Origin: Candidatus Woesearchaeota archaeon
Lineage (GTDB): Archaea; Nanobdellota; Nanobdellia; Woesearchaeales; GW2011-AR9
Reading direction: 5' to 3'
NCBI GenBank assembly: GCA_018303445.1
Contig: JAGVYE010000004.1
Coordinates: 1-45,759, forward strand
DNA: 45,759 nucleotides
This document shows positions 17,514-26,541 of this stretch, in pieces (the stretch's first letter is position 1; each line of letters begins with the position of its first letter). The notes beneath the pieces were generated by a model. That model made no database searches. It was not told the origin of the DNA and was given only the letters and a program-made list of their open reading frames with translations. Position numbers and translations under genes: made by a program.

Positions 17514-18184
17514 TTTTTCTTAATGATAATCATACAATGGTCTTTTTCGTAGGGATCGAGAGTTTTATAATCAATAACAGTGAAGATCTTTTCCAGTTTC
17601 TGGCGAATTTCTAAAAAAATGTCCTTTGATCTTCTCTTGATGTCAATGCTTCTGGCCTTAACAGCGAGTAAACCATACCCTCCTGGCTTTAAAAAAAGAT
17701 GGCAGTTTCGCGTGAAAATTTCTTCCTGATTTCTCTGAGCAACATCTTGGTAGACAACATCGACCTGACAAATTCTTTGCAGATACTCTTCGGGGTGATT
17801 TGCATCAGCCAAAAGAGGAACAATGTTTTTTCTTTCTTCTGCGAGAAAAACCAAATCTCTCATGACTCTGGGGGCGGGATCAATGCCAAAGATTAGTCCT
17901 TCTTTCCCAACCATATCGGAAATAAAAGAAATTGTATAGCCATGAGAAGCTCCGAGATACAGAATAACATCTTTAGCACGAATACCGGCATTAGTGCAGC
18001 CTTTCATGACCATGGCAGCTAATTTGCTGCGTCGTGGGTTAAATTCACGGAATTCAACTCCTTTCTCATTTACAATTTCTTCTTGGAAAGGCGCTTTTCC
18101 AGGAAGGACGCTTTTCGTGAAAATTTTTCTTCCACGGTCGTCTTGGTAAATTTCAAAAATTTTGTGCGGTAGTATTTTACTCAT
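17510..18184 (-). CDS. flpA: Fibrillarin-like rRNA/tRNA 2'-O-methyltransferase
   Basis: EFREFNPRRSKLAAMVMKG; VILYLGASHGYTISFISDMVG; VDVVYQDVAQRNQEEIF. Confidence 0.93.
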   Translation of the reverse strand: MSKILPHKIFEIYQDDRGRKIFTKSVLPGKAPFQEEIVNEKGVEFREFNPRRSKLAAMVMKGCTNAGIRAKDVILYLGASHGYTISFISDMVGKEGLIFGIDPAPRVMRDLVFLAEERKNIVPLLADANHPEEYLQRICQVDVVYQDVAQRNQEEIFTRNCHLFLKPGGYGLLAVKARSIDIKRRSKDIFLEIRQKLEKIFTVIDYKTLDPYEKDHCMIIIKKK

Positions 18185-18683
18185 GTTTCTTTTTATACAA
18201 CTCCTCCACTTCTGCGCTAGTCTTATTTGTCGTTTGTTCTAGAGTATAACCTAATTTCTCGATGTAATATAAAACTTCTTTCTCGGTCGGAGCTTCTATT
18301 TCTAAGAAAGGAGGTACATTATCCAAAGAATCAATTTCAAAAGAAATTCTTTTTAATTTATATGTTTCTCGATGTTTCTTTCCTTCATAAACAATATTAA
18401 AGCCAAGTTTTTCAAAAATTTTTTGTGTGGTAGCAAAATCGTTGCTAATAATCTGCACTTCTTCTTGAACTTTAAACAGGGCCTTTTCTTTTTTTCCTTT
18501 GAAACATAGTTCACAGTTATCTCCTACTTGACGAATTCGTAACAGTTCTCCTCTTTTCTTTAAAGTAAATTCTGGGAAATCTAACTTGATAATCTTCATT
18601 TCACCAGAGAATACTTTCTTAGCTCCAAACTCTAGCAATTTCTGTCTTATTTTTTCTGGAATCTTAGTTTCAATTTCTTTCAT
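18177..18683 (-). CDS. CYTH domain protein (CyaB/ThTPase-like)
   Basis: N-terminal EIETKI; LLRIRQ; FEIDSLDNVPPFLEIEAPTEKEV. Confidence 0.85.
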   Translation of the reverse strand: MKEIETKIPEKIRQKLLEFGAKKVFSGEMKIIKLDFPEFTLKKRGELLRIRQVGDNCELCFKGKKEKALFKVQEEVQIISNDFATTQKIFEKLGFNIVYEGKKHRETYKLKRISFEIDSLDNVPPFLEIEAPTEKEVLYYIEKLGYTLEQTTNKTSAEVEELYKKKHE

Positions 18684-19056
18684 TTTTCTCTCGCACTTTC
18701 ACTTCCTGCCAGATTCTAATTTCTTCTTCTTTAGTTACCTTTCTCCGTTCTTGCAGGAATAGTTTTCTTCGTTTAAATTTTTCATGAATCTCAGGCAATA
18801 ATTTATCCAGAGAGAGTAACTTTTGGTGTTCCGCTTTGGCAATTAGGCACAGCAAATCCCAGAGAACATCACCTACTTCTTTGCGGAATTCTTCATAATC
18901 GCTTTTTTCTAATTCCACTTTCATTTCCTGAATTTCTTTTTGCAGTTCTTCAATTCTTTCTGTAAAAGTTGTTTCTCTTGCCCAAGGCGATAGTTCATCA
19001 TCAAGTCTGATAAAGTTATATAATTCTTCAAATTCGTCTTTCATGGATCTCTTCAT
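18670..19056 (-). CDS. MazG-like nucleotide pyrophosphohydrolase
   Basis: KEIQEMKVELEKSDYEEFRKEVGDVLWDLLCLIAKAE (EExxE...ExxD pattern). Confidence 0.82.
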   Translation of the reverse strand: MKRSMKDEFEELYNFIRLDDELSPWARETTFTERIEELQKEIQEMKVELEKSDYEEFRKEVGDVLWDLLCLIAKAEHQKLLSLDKLLPEIHEKFKRRKLFLQERRKVTKEEEIRIWQEVKVREKNERN

Positions 19057-19988
19057 CGAAATCTCTCCTCGAGTTCTTTTTTATAATTTGGAGCTTTAAA
19101 TTCTCCTTTAAAATAATCTAAGCGTACACATAAAGATAGTTTGTCTGCTAAGGAGCGAGCAGCTTTTCCTCTCTCTTGTTTTTTTGCTTTTTGCACGAGA
19201 GAATGTTGGAATAAGATTCCATATTTAGGGCTCCTAGAACCTGTTTTAATGTGGCGGAAAAGAGCTTTCTCAGCCCCTAAAAGCTGGATCGTAGAAGCGG
19301 GCAGGACAGCAAGATGTTTTAACCCTTTTCCGAGTTCCAAAAGCTTGGCTCCAATGGTTACTCCGGCAAGCTCTAAAAGATTTGGACAGTATCGTTTCAT
19401 TACGGTGGTAAGATATTCTTCATGTCGTGTGCGAAGAAGATAGAGCTGCTGAAGTTGGATGGCCAAAAGCTTAATCTCTTCTAGATCTTCTTTTCCTAAG
19501 TCGCTCCCCATGGTTTCCTTAATTGAGAATTGTTGCATTAACTCTTTCTTATTTTTTTTTAAAATAAACTCAATCAGTTTTTCATGAGAAGCGATTTTTT
19601 CTCCTATTTCTGGAAAGTAGAGACCATACCATTCACGGAATCGTTTTGATAGAAGATTAGTTATTTTATCCAGTTCACCCATATTAGCGATGGCTTGGGT
19701 GATGAGATTATCGTCAGATACAGAGGCCTTCAAAGCTTTTTTTGTTATCCTTAGATTACGCTGATGGAATAATTCATAGTATTTTTTTTCTTTTACAAGA
19801 GAAAGGAAGAGATGATATTTTTCTTGAGGAAGAGGGATACTTTGTTTGTATTTTTTTTGGAGAAGATCTTCACTTTTTTTTTCTGTGAACTCTTTGAGGT
19901 CTGTAAACAAAATGGAATCCATCATTTTTCCTTGTTCATCGAGGACAAAACTGCCAAGAATGTTTGTAAAAAGGAATTTCATGCTCAC
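19053..19988 (-). CDS. nop5: Nop5/Nop56 family C/D box RNP protein
   Basis: WYGLYFPEIGEKIASHEKL; NLLELAGVTIGAKLLELGKGLKHLAVLPASTIQLLGAEKALFRHIKTGSRSPKYGILFQHSLV. Confidence 0.93.
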   Translation of the reverse strand: MSMKFLFTNILGSFVLDEQGKMMDSILFTDLKEFTEKKSEDLLQKKYKQSIPLPQEKYHLFLSLVKEKKYYELFHQRNLRITKKALKASVSDDNLITQAIANMGELDKITNLLSKRFREWYGLYFPEIGEKIASHEKLIEFILKKNKKELMQQFSIKETMGSDLGKEDLEEIKLLAIQLQQLYLLRTRHEEYLTTVMKRYCPNLLELAGVTIGAKLLELGKGLKHLAVLPASTIQLLGAEKALFRHIKTGSRSPKYGILFQHSLVQKAKKQERGKAARSLADKLSLCVRLDYFKGEFKAPNYKKELEERFR

Positions 19989-20076
19989 GTTCCAGAAGGG
20001 CGGTCTATTTAAACCTTGTTGCCGTCAGAGATAAGAAAAATAGGAAGTTAGACAAATACTAGACTTCACCATAATC

Positions 20077-20279
20077 TTTATAAATAACCCATTGTCTTGC
20101 AGTGAAAGAAAGATGATGGCAAAGTTAAACTGCTCAAAATTGAGTAAATGACTCTGTCATGAATGGCCTGCAAAGGTGATCATCAAGGAAATTCTTCTCT
20201 GATGGGATCCAGATAAAGGCTGTTGTTAAGTAACTTAGGTGTTGTAGATTGATATGCACACTTTAGGTGAAATTAAATA
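20077..20279 (+). promoter_or_regulatory. Promoter and long (~170 nt) 5' leader of the ribosomal superoperon
   Basis: tttataaat at 20077-20085; uL3 ATG at 20280; contains ATGACtctGTCAT hairpin and box C/D-like words. Confidence 0.45.
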
Positions 20280-21236
20280 ATGTCAAATATACGTCACCCC
20301 AGAAGGGGAAGCCTACAGTACTGGCCTCGAAAGAGATCCAGACATTCTTTAGTGAGAGTTAGATCTTGGGCTCGAGAAGGGAAAGCTAAACCTTTGGGGT
20401 ATATTTGTTATAAAGTGGGGATGGCTCGCGCCATGGCGACAGATAATAGGACTAAATCAATGACGAAAGGAGAAAGCATTGTTCTTCCCATAACTCTTGT
20501 TGACTGTCCTCCTATGACGGTCATGGGTGTTTCGTTCTATAAATTTAGGCAAAAGGTTTCGAGTATTCTTGCTGAAAAGTTGGATAGTCATGTGGCAAAG
20601 CATATGCCACTTCCTAAGAGGCCTAGCAAAAAGAAATTTGAAGATATAACTGATTTTGAAGATCTGCGGTTATTAGTTCACTCTAATCCTTCGAAGGCGG
20701 GGATAGGTGTCAAGAAGCCAAAATTATTAGAAATTGCCCTTGGTGGTTCAAAGGAAGGGAAGATTGCCTATGCCAAGGAAATGATGGGTAAAGAAATTAC
20801 AGTTAAAGATGTTTTTGCGCAAGGCGGGTTGGTTGATATTCATGGCGTGACGAAAGGGAAAGGATTTCAAGGTACGGTAAAGAGGTTTGGTGTTCCTATT
20901 CGCCAGCATAAGGCAGAGAAAACAAAACGTGGTATTGGAACTTTAGGGTCTTGGACGCCAAAAAGAGTTGAATACACCGTTCCACAAAGCGGTAAAATGG
21001 GTTATCATCAGCGTACGGAATATAACAAACAAATTTTGAAGATCGGTGAACAAGGGAAGGAAGTAACTCCTCAAGGAGGGTTCGTTCATTACGGCGAAAT
21101 TTATAATCCTTATTTACTCATTAAAGGCTCACTGGTTGGCCCGACAAAACGGGCTCTGGTTTTGACACAGGCCATACGCCCTTCTAAAAAACTCGCTTCG
21201 GCTTCGTATGAATTAACGGAGGTTATTGTCCGATGA
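20280..21236 (+). CDS. rpl3: Ribosomal protein uL3
   Basis: RHPRRGSLQYWPRKRSRHS; DIHGVTKGKGFQGTVKRFG. Confidence 0.95.
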   Translation: MSNIRHPRRGSLQYWPRKRSRHSLVRVRSWAREGKAKPLGYICYKVGMARAMATDNRTKSMTKGESIVLPITLVDCPPMTVMGVSFYKFRQKVSSILAEKLDSHVAKHMPLPKRPSKKKFEDITDFEDLRLLVHSNPSKAGIGVKKPKLLEIALGGSKEGKIAYAKEMMGKEITVKDVFAQGGLVDIHGVTKGKGFQGTVKRFGVPIRQHKAEKTKRGIGTLGSWTPKRVEYTVPQSGKMGYHQRTEYNKQILKIGEQGKEVTPQGGFVHYGEIYNPYLLIKGSLVGPTKRALVLTQAIRPSKKLASASYELTEVIVR

Positions 21237-22039
21237 AACTTCCAGTTTATACTCTCGCCAAGGAGAAGACAAAAGAGAGAAACTTACCTGTTCATTTTAA
21301 TGAGGAATATCGTCCTGACTTAATTAAACGAGCCGTACTTGCTCTTCAGAGTGCGGCGCAGCATGTTTACGGCGCATATCCTAATGCCGGACAGCGGCAT
21401 TCTTCTAAAACTCGAAAGAGACGGCGGGATTATCGGGGAACATACGGTTTTGGTATTAGCAGGGCGCAACGAAAAATCCTTTCTAGAAGAGGAATGCGGA
21501 TGTTCTGGGTCGGAGCAACTTCTCCTCAAACTGTAGGTGGTAGACGATCACATCCCCCTAAAGTGGAAAAGATTCTTCAGGAAAGAATTAATAAAAAAGA
21601 AAACAGGAAGGCAATTCGCTCGGCAATCGGGGCAACAATCAATAAAGGCTTAGTGGCTAAACGTGGGCATAAAGTTCCTGCAGAATATCCTTTTATTGTT
21701 GACAGTGATGTAGAAAAAATTACAAAGACTAAAGAGTTGCAAACCATTTTAGAAAAATTTGGTCTAGTAGAAGAACTAGCGCGTTCCTCGATAAAAAAAA
21801 TTCGCTCTGGCAGAGGAAAATTGCGGGGCCGGAGATATCACCGTAAAAAAGGTCCTTTAATTGTCGTGAGTGGAGAATGTCCTTTATCAAGGGCGGGGAA
21901 AAATATTGCCGGGGTTGATGTTGTGGCAGTAAAATCGCTTAATGCTGTGCATCTTGCTCCTGGTTCTCTTCCAGGACGACTGACATTATGGACAGAAGGA
22001 GCGATCGAGGTCTTAGAGAATGAAAAACTATTCCTTTAA
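21233..22039 (+). CDS. rpl4: Ribosomal protein uL4
   Basis: Family pattern, position after uL3; YGISRAQRK-like segment GFGISRAQRKILSRRG. Confidence 0.94.
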   Translation: MKLPVYTLAKEKTKERNLPVHFNEEYRPDLIKRAVLALQSAAQHVYGAYPNAGQRHSSKTRKRRRDYRGTYGFGISRAQRKILSRRGMRMFWVGATSPQTVGGRRSHPPKVEKILQERINKKENRKAIRSAIGATINKGLVAKRGHKVPAEYPFIVDSDVEKITKTKELQTILEKFGLVEELARSSIKKIRSGRGKLRGRRYHRKKGPLIVVSGECPLSRAGKNIAGVDVVAVKSLNAVHLAPGSLPGRLTLWTEGAIEVLENEKLFL

Positions 22040-22040
22040 A

Positions 22041-22403
22041 ATGGCTGTCAACAAGAAAGTGAAAATGAAGAATGTAGATCAGAAGAAAGCGGCAATAGCA
22101 TCAAAGAAAGAAAAAGAAGTTCCTACGGCAACGGCTTCAGACTTTGATCCTTATCATATACTTAAAGCTCCCCTCTCGACGGAAAAAGCCATTCGCTCTA
22201 TTGAATTTGAAAATAAGTTAACTTTTGTTGTTAATCCTGAGGCGACGAAACAAGAAGTTAAAAAAGCAGTGGAAGTGTTATTTAATGTTAAAGTACTTAA
22301 AGTAAATGTGCAAAATTCATTTAAAGGTCAGAAGCGGGCTTATGTGAAGCTCTCTTCAGAGCATTCGGCATCAGACATCAGTGCCGATTTGGGGCTTATT
22401 TAG
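22041..22403 (+). CDS. rpl23: Ribosomal protein uL23
   Basis: LKAPLSTEKAIRSIEFENKLTFVVNPEATKQEVKKAVEVLFNVKV; ATG at 22041 preferred to 22020. Confidence 0.93.
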   Translation: MAVNKKVKMKNVDQKKAAIASKKEKEVPTATASDFDPYHILKAPLSTEKAIRSIEFENKLTFVVNPEATKQEVKKAVEVLFNVKVLKVNVQNSFKGQKRAYVKLSSEHSASDISADLGLI

Positions 22404-22410
22404 GTGAACA

Positions 22411-23112
22411 ATGGGTAAACAACTTATACAACAACGACGGGGACGGGGAACAAAAACGTTTACATCGCCTAGCTTCCGTTTTAAAGGGGAAGTAAAACAC
22501 CCTTCGTTTGCGGCTGAAGGTATGATTCTTGATTTTGTCCACTGTGCCGGCCATACGGCGCCTTTAATGGAAGTGAAATATGAAAATGGTGCGAAGGCAC
22601 TTACCTTTGCGCCTGAGGGAGTAAAGACAGGAGATCATATCATGATTGGAGGTTCCGTAGCAGGAATGGGAAATGTACTTCTTCTCAAAGATATACCTGA
22701 AGGAACACTTATTCATAACGTTGAATTAAGTCCAGGAGATGGAGGAAAGTTGGTCCGCTCTTCTGGTGTATTCGCAAAAATTATTTCTAAGACTGAAGAT
22801 ACCGTACGTGTCTTATTACCTTCTCATAAAGAAAAGGAGCTTCAGGCTGACTGCCGCGCGGCCATTGGCATTTTAGCAGGGTCAGGAAGATTAGAAAAAC
22901 CGTTCCTTAAAGCAGGGACACGATATTGGAAAATGCATGCACGTAATAAAAATTATCCTAAAGTATGTGGTGTCTCTATGAACGCAGTTGCTCATCCATT
23001 TGGGGGAAAATGCTCCCACGTTAAAGGACGCCCTACACAAGCTCCACGCAACGCTCCGCCAGGAAGGAAAGTAGGGAAAATTGCACCTCGAAGAACGGGG
23101 AGAAGAAGGTAA
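22411..23112 (+). CDS. rpl2: Ribosomal protein uL2
   Basis: GKQLIQQRRGRGTKTFTSPSFR; GVSMNAVAHPFGG. Confidence 0.95.
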   Translation: MGKQLIQQRRGRGTKTFTSPSFRFKGEVKHPSFAAEGMILDFVHCAGHTAPLMEVKYENGAKALTFAPEGVKTGDHIMIGGSVAGMGNVLLLKDIPEGTLIHNVELSPGDGGKLVRSSGVFAKIISKTEDTVRVLLPSHKEKELQADCRAAIGILAGSGRLEKPFLKAGTRYWKMHARNKNYPKVCGVSMNAVAHPFGGKCSHVKGRPTQAPRNAPPGRKVGKIAPRRTGRRR

Positions 23113-23122
23113 TAAAGAGAAA

Positions 23123-23503
23123 ATGGCAAAAATCTTTACTTGGAAAGGAAAAACAGAAGATGAACTTAAGCTTATGGATATTCAAGCTTTTACAGCCATA
23201 GCACCAGCACGAATGCGACGTTCCTTAAAACGTGGTTTCACGGAAGCACAGCAGTCGCTGTTGCAGCGCATTGATGCGGGAGATAAGAATATTAAAACTC
23301 ATTGTCGTGATTTAGTTGTTATCCCTAAAATGATCGGCTTGACCTTGCGTGTCTATAATGGGAAAGAATTTGTTCCCGTCATAATTACCGCGGAAATGCT
23401 GGGGCATTATCTGGGAGAATTCTCACATACCAGAAAAGCAGTAACGCATAGCGCTGCGGGTATTGGGGCAACAAGATCAAGTAAGGCTGTGTCAGCGAGG
23501 TAA
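23123..23503 (+). CDS. rps19: Ribosomal protein uS19
   Basis: IKTHCRDLVVIPKMIGLTLRVYNGKEFVPV; ATG at 23123. Confidence 0.94.
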   Translation: MAKIFTWKGKTEDELKLMDIQAFTAIAPARMRRSLKRGFTEAQQSLLQRIDAGDKNIKTHCRDLVVIPKMIGLTLRVYNGKEFVPVIITAEMLGHYLGEFSHTRKAVTHSAAGIGATRSSKAVSAR

Positions 23504-23905
23504 ATGAAAATGGCAAGAATACTACAAAGTATAGGACTAGGATTGGGAATTGGTCTAGCGGGTATAGCGACAGCCTTTGGGATTGAGAAACTGGCGCGTG
23601 AACTGATAGAATATTCTGTTACCAGAACTTTCGTTGAAAGAAGGAACTGTAATTTGGAACTAGAAGATAACGGCCTTGGAGATCATACTCACGTGGTGTA
23701 TGCGTCTAATGTTCCAGTATTTCTTAAAAGAGAACACTTTCGACAGGGGAATAATCTTCAACCTTTTTATGATGTGCTTATATCGACGAATTGTGATGTA
23801 CCTTGCCCAGCACCGGCATCGGAGACTGATGGGAGAATCTCTCCTTCATCAATACCTTTAGTAACATGTAGCCAAAGAGGAAATTATATCGGGAGATTTG
23901 AATAA
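23504..23905 (+). CDS. Unknown N-terminally membrane-anchored protein inserted in the ribosomal operon
   Basis: ATG directly abuts the uS19 stop; hydrophobic N-terminus (SIGLGLGIGLAGIATAFGIEKL) plus Cys-containing domain; not a recognised ribosomal protein. Confidence 0.65.
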   Translation: MKMARILQSIGLGLGIGLAGIATAFGIEKLARELIEYSVTRTFVERRNCNLELEDNGLGDHTHVVYASNVPVFLKREHFRQGNNLQPFYDVLISTNCDVPCPAPASETDGRISPSSIPLVTCSQRGNYIGRFE

Positions 23906-23908
23906 ACT

Positions 23909-24436
23909 ATGTCAGTAAAATCATCATTGGAAACAGAACACACGGCGATGGCCAAAGGATTAAACTTACCAATCTCTCCAAAGCAAAGTGTTGAATTAAG
24001 TAAGTGCTTGCGCTATAAAAATACTTCTTATGCGACCAAATTTCTGCAGGAAGTTATAGATATGCAGCGAGCGGTTCCTTTCCCTACCTTTAATAAGGAT
24101 ATGGGTCACAAGCCAGGAATGGCCGCGGGAAGATATCCTCAAAAAGCGGCAAGGGAATTTTTGCGTCTCATAAAAGCAGTAGAAGCAAACGCGCAGGTGA
24201 AGGGTTTCGATACAACTGTTCTCAAAATTACCAAAATCGTTGCTAATAAGGCTTCAACCCCTCAAACGGGTGGGAGAAAACGTCATGCTAAGAAAAGAAC
24301 CCATGTAGAGATCATGGTCATGGAAGACGCGAAAAAAGCTTCAAAAAAAAATCTTTCCAGCAAAAAAACAGAATCAGAGAGTAAGAAAATATCAAGAACA
24401 AATTTAAAAAACGTGCGTCAAGGGGAAGCAATATGA
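23909..24436 (+). CDS. rpl22: Ribosomal protein uL22
   Basis: SPKQSVELSKCLRYKNTSYATKFLQEVIDMQRAVPF; HAKKRTHVEIMV. Confidence 0.93.
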   Translation: MSVKSSLETEHTAMAKGLNLPISPKQSVELSKCLRYKNTSYATKFLQEVIDMQRAVPFPTFNKDMGHKPGMAAGRYPQKAAREFLRLIKAVEANAQVKGFDTTVLKITKIVANKASTPQTGGRKRHAKKRTHVEIMVMEDAKKASKKNLSSKKTESESKKISRTNLKNVRQGEAI

Positions 24437-25263
24437 TTGAGCGCGAATTTATCAACCAAAAAACAAAAGAGTTTTACATTAAGAAGTATATAGAAGATTC
24501 TCTAAAAGGCGTTGGCATTTCACAAATTAAATTACAGAAAATTCCTCTAGGAGAAAAAATCATTATTTTTACGAATAGACCTAGCCTTATTGTTGGCTCG
24601 AAAGGCGCTAATATTAGAGACCTTACGAAAGTGTTAAAAACAAAATTTAAATTGGAAAACCCACAAATAGAAATTAATGAAGTTAAAGATATTTTCCTTG
24701 ATGCAAAAATCGTTGCCCAGCGTATTGCCGGTTCTTTAGAGCGTTTTGGATCGGCACGTTTTAAAGGGATCGGGCATAAAGTAATGGAAAATGTTCTGAA
24801 CTCAGGCGCCTTGGGAGTGGAAATCATCATTTCCGGGAAACTTCCCAGTGCGCGGGCACGCAGCTGGCGTTTTTATCAGGGATATCTTAAGAAATGCGGG
24901 GAAATAGCTGAAACGGGGGTTCGTAAAGCCCAAGCAAGCGCCTTGCTTAAAAGTGGTGTCGTAGGCGTTAAAGTAGCGATAATGCCTCCTGATATTATCT
25001 TGCCCGATCATATCGAGATTTTGTCAGAGCCAGTGCAAATAATAGAAGTCGTACAAGACGAGAAGAAGCCTTCGTCTAAGAAGTCAACTTCTTCTAAAGG
25101 AAAATCAAGAAAGAAGAGCGCTCCAAAGAAGAAAGCGAAGGAAAAAGAGGAAGAAAAAGTGAACATAACAACGGAAGCAGTCGTTTCAGAAACAATATCT
25201 GCTCCCGAAACAACGTCTACTCCACAACAAGAACAAAAGGAAGAATCCGATGAAAATAACTAA
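24433..25263 (+). CDS. rps3: Ribosomal protein uS3 with Lys/Glu-rich C-terminal tail
   Basis: KH domain SLIVGSKGANIRDLTKVLKTKF; GVEIIISGKLPSARARSWRFYQGYLKKCGE. Confidence 0.94.
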   Translation: MIEREFINQKTKEFYIKKYIEDSLKGVGISQIKLQKIPLGEKIIIFTNRPSLIVGSKGANIRDLTKVLKTKFKLENPQIEINEVKDIFLDAKIVAQRIAGSLERFGSARFKGIGHKVMENVLNSGALGVEIIISGKLPSARARSWRFYQGYLKKCGEIAETGVRKAQASALLKSGVVGVKVAIMPPDIILPDHIEILSEPVQIIEVVQDEKKPSSKKSTSSKGKSRKKSAPKKKAKEKEEEKVNITTEAVVSETISAPETTSTPQQEQKEESDENN

Positions 25264-25453
25264 AGAACTACGATCCCTTGGACGCGCAGAATTACCAGAG
25301 CGATTGAAAGAGTTTAAAAAGGAACTCTTGAAGTTGAACACTCAACTTGCTGGCGGGGCGGGAAGCAAGAGCCCGGGGAAGTTGCGTCAAACAAAAAAAA
25401 ATATCGCGAGGATTAAAACTATCCTTAACGAAGAAGAGGTCTTACCTAAATAA
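25250..25453 (+). CDS. rpl29: Ribosomal protein uL29
   Basis: ELRSLGRAELPERLKEFKKELLKLNTQLAGG..TKKNIARIKTIL. Confidence 0.92.
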   Translation: MKITKELRSLGRAELPERLKEFKKELLKLNTQLAGGAGSKSPGKLRQTKKNIARIKTILNEEEVLPK

Positions 25454-25759
25454 ATGATCGGCGTTTGCAATCAATGCGGTTTACCACAAGACTTATGTGT
25501 TTGTGAAACCATCGCTCGTGAACAGCAAAAAATCGTGGTGAAAGTTGAGAAGCGTAAATTCGGCAAAAAATACACCGTCGTGGAAGGAATAACAAAAGAA
25601 GCCAATCTCGAAGAGATATTCAAAAAGTTAAAATCAAAATTTGCCTGTGGCGGAACAATAAAAAATGGTCAAGTTGAATTGCAGGGGGATCACCTGTTGC
25701 GGATTAAGAAAGTCTTAGTGGATCTGGGCTTTCCAGGCGAAGCGATAGAAGTGGTATAA
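25454..25759 (+). CDS. Translation initiation factor aIF1 (SUI1)
   Basis: N-terminal CxxCGLPxxLCVC; KFACGGTIKNGQVELQGDHLLRIKKVLVDLGF. Confidence 0.93.
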   Translation: MIGVCNQCGLPQDLCVCETIAREQQKIVVKVEKRKFGKKYTVVEGITKEANLEEIFKKLKSKFACGGTIKNGQVELQGDHLLRIKKVLVDLGFPGEAIEVV

Positions 25760-25776
25760 ATAAAGCAAGAAAACAT

Positions 25777-25797
25777 CAGAATGGTTTTCCTATTCTG
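25777..25797 (+). promoter_or_regulatory. Hairpin CAGAATGG-TTTT-CC(T)ATTCTG in the rnp1 leader
   Basis: Stem 25777-25784 / 25789-25797 with one bulged T, 16 nt before rnp1 ATG. Confidence 0.4.
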
Positions 25798-25812
25798 CTG
25801 GGGTAGAAAAGC

Positions 25813-26061
25813 ATGAAAATTAGGATGTTCCCTTTTGAATTGATCGGGCAAGAAGTAGAAATTGTGGCTTCAACAAATCCGAGCCATATCGGAGTGAAAG
25901 GGAAAGTCATTGATGAGACAAAAGCAACATTAATTATTGAGGAAGGAGTAAAGCCTAAAACTTTCCTGAAGAATAATGTTACGTTTAAGATCTGTAAAAA
26001 TGGAAAAATTATCGTCGGATCCACAATTTCCAAGCGTCCTGAAGATCGAATAAAAGGATAA
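25813..26061 (+). CDS. rnp1: Ribonuclease P protein component 1 (Rpp29/POP4)
   Basis: ELIGQEVEIVASTNPSHIGVKGKVIDETKATLIIE; conserved position between aIF1 and uS17. Confidence 0.93.
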   Translation: MKIRMFPFELIGQEVEIVASTNPSHIGVKGKVIDETKATLIIEEGVKPKTFLKNNVTFKICKNGKIIVGSTISKRPEDRIKG

Positions 26062-26073
26062 AAAAAATAAAAA

Positions 26074-26541
26074 ATGGCAAAAATAAAAAAAACAGTACTG
26101 GGAGTAGAAGCTCCACAAAAAGCGTATGATCCTGTTAATTATGATAAAAAATGCCCTTTCACAGGAGAAATAACGGTTAAAAAGGAGTTATTACGCGGGA
26201 AGGTTATTAAGAAAGACACTAATAAATCAGCAACCATTGAATGGCTTAGCCATTTTTATGTTCCAAAGTATGAGCGTTTTGAAATGCGTCGTTCTCGTCT
26301 TCGCGTTCATAATCCTCCTTCTGTCAATGCGGATGTTGGGCAGGAAGTGTTAGTAGCAAGAACGAGGCCTTTAAGTAAAACTAAACATCATGTTATTCTT
26401 AAAATTATTGATGAAAAGAAGCGCTTGGCGCTAGTGGATCCTATTAAAATGGAAATAGTGGAGGAGACTGCTGGTGAAGAAGCTTTCCCTACTCCTAAAA
26501 AAGAAAAGAAAGCGACATCACCTCCTGCGGTGGGAAAATGA
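26074..26541 (+). CDS. rps17: Ribosomal protein uS17
   Basis: CPFTGEITVKKELLRGKVIKKDTNKSATIEWLSHFYVPKYERFEMRRSRLRVHNPP. Confidence 0.94.
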   Translation: MAKIKKTVLGVEAPQKAYDPVNYDKKCPFTGEITVKKELLRGKVIKKDTNKSATIEWLSHFYVPKYERFEMRRSRLRVHNPPSVNADVGQEVLVARTRPLSKTKHHVILKIIDEKKRLALVDPIKMEIVEETAGEEAFPTPKKEKKATSPPAVGK

